In this document: piece after piece, positions 15,627-16,322 of the stretch | Layout of the letters: every line of letters starts with the position of its first letter | Numbering within the stretch: position 1 is the stretch's first letter | Assembly: GCA_946221025.1 (NCBI GenBank) | Contig: CAMIMS010000039.1 | Location: 1-16,322 of the forward strand | From: an uncultured Pseudoclavibacter sp. | GTDB taxonomy: Bacteria > Actinomycetota > Actinomycetes > Actinomycetales > Microbacteriaceae | Length of the DNA: 16,322 nucleotides | Reading direction: 5' to 3' | Notes under the pieces: model-generated | Databases searched by the model: none | What the model was told of the DNA's origin: nothing | The model's input: only the letters and a program-made list of their open reading frames with translations | Made by a program: the position numbers and the translations under genes

Positions 15627-16322
15627 GTGCGGCTGAACCTGCGCAAACTCGCATCTGTTTCCACTGTGTCAGCGCTGGCGATTGGCGCGGCGGCGCTCAC
15701 CGGTCTCACGCCCGCGAACGCCGCGACCGACGGCAGCGGCGTCGTGATCAACGAGGTGTACGCCTCGGGCGGCTCTGCAGGAGCGCCCTACACGCACAAG
15801 TTCGTGGAGCTCGCGAACCCGACGGATGCGGATGTCGACCTCTCCGGCTGGTCGCTGCAGTACCGCAAGGCCGACGGCACCGGGAACGCGACCGGCATCG
15901 CTGCGCTCTCGGGCTCGATTCCCGCGCACGGCTACTACCTCGTGCAGTTCAACTCGAACGGCACCCAGGGCGCTGCCCTTCCCGCGGCGGACGCAACGAG
16001 CACCGTCGCGCTGCAGGGCCAGAACGGGACCATCGTCCTCAGCCGAAGCGCATCCGCACTGAACGTCGGCACCGGGTCGGTCATCGGTAACCCGGATGTG
16101 GTTGACCTCATCGGCTACGGCAAGAGCAACACCTTCGAGACGGCCGCGGCGCCGACCACCTCCGGCAACCAGGACCACCGCAGCCGCACCCGCACGAACG
16201 GTGTCGACATCGACAACAACAGCGTCGACTTCACGCTCATCGACGCGCCCACCCCGTGCAACACCGCCTGCGCGCGCGATGTGAACGCGACGCCCGAGAC
16301 TTCGACGCCTTCGCCGACCGAG
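15627..16322 (+). CDS. Secreted lamin-tail-domain protein, probable extracellular nuclease, partial
   Basis: The frame opens at GTG 15627 and runs to the window edge without a stop (232 codons seen), so the C-terminus is missing. Residues 1-34 form a Sec signal peptide (RLNLRKLASVSTVSALAIG, cleavage likely after ANAA). Next comes a lamin-tail (LTD) domain, about 38-175: VVINEVYASGGSAGAPYTHKF, VELANPTDADVDLSGWSLQY, IPAHGYYLVQF, and VVDLIGYGKSNTFE. The following DHRSRTRTNGVDIDNNSVDF and DAPTPCNT are typical of the N-terminus of ExeM/NucH-like extracellular endonucleases, in which an LTD precedes an endonuclease/exonuclease/phosphatase domain. A Thr/Pro/Glu-rich linker has begun at the edge. The nuclease domain itself is not in view, so the enzyme call is inference; LTD and export are seen directly. 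Confidence 0.8.
   Translation, partial: MRLNLRKLASVSTVSALAIGAAALTGLTPANAATDGSGVVINEVYASGGSAGAPYTHKFVELANPTDADVDLSGWSLQYRKADGTGNATGIAALSGSIPAHGYYLVQFNSNGTQGAALPAADATSTVALQGQNGTIVLSRSASALNVGTGSVIGNPDVVDLIGYGKSNTFETAAAPTTSGNQDHRSRTRTNGVDIDNNSVDFTLIDAPTPCNTACARDVNATPETSTPSPTE

Overview
The window reads as a chromosomal segment of a high-GC actinobacterium, most likely a member of the Microbacteriaceae. The reasons are the GC-rich coding sequence with many GTG starts and GTGA overlaps, TANNNT promoters placed so that mRNAs would start at the start codon, a ClpC of actinobacterial type, a short actinobacterial N-acetylglutamate synthase, and the PH-pair/DUF2520/lysS gene order that I associate with this family. 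The taxonomic call is inference; there is no rRNA in the window.

Layout. (1) 71-5179, plus strand: two overlapping bacterial-PH (bPH2, YdbS/YdbT-like) membrane protein genes, a DUF2520 Rossmann-like gene that has lost its glycine motif, and lysS. (2) 5247-8570: an accessory block of three tandem paralogous lipoprotein genes, preceded by a 44-codon truncated lipoprotein ORF that looks like the remains of a fourth copy. I do not recognise this family. (3) 8652-10227: a small single-pass membrane protein and an MFS exporter. (4) 10228-10546: a 319-bp intergenic region with a large imperfect inverted repeat and a ClgR-like operator upstream of clpC. (5) 10547-13082: clpC and a strong hairpin terminator. 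(6) 13082-13197: a compact three-way-junction RNA with its own likely promoter and a U-tract, lying tail-to-tail with a minus-strand DUF3800 gene (13243-13935). (7) 13954-14877 minus: a Ppx/GppA phosphatase gene just upstream of the DUF3800 gene. (8) 14949-15545: short ArgA-type N-acetylglutamate synthase, diverging from ppx. (9) 15627-end: a secreted lamin-tail-domain protein, probably the N-terminus of an extracellular nuclease, cut by the window edge.

How the parts relate. LysS, ClpC, Ppx and ArgA are housekeeping genes. The two regions that look accessory are the lipoprotein cluster and the RNA/DUF3800 pair. Families of structured RNAs have been reported next to DUF3800 genes, and the element at 13118-13197 fits that kind of association; it is the best candidate here for a poorly described system. 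The lipoprotein cluster, with four conserved cysteines per copy, a degraded extra copy and translational coupling, is the second.
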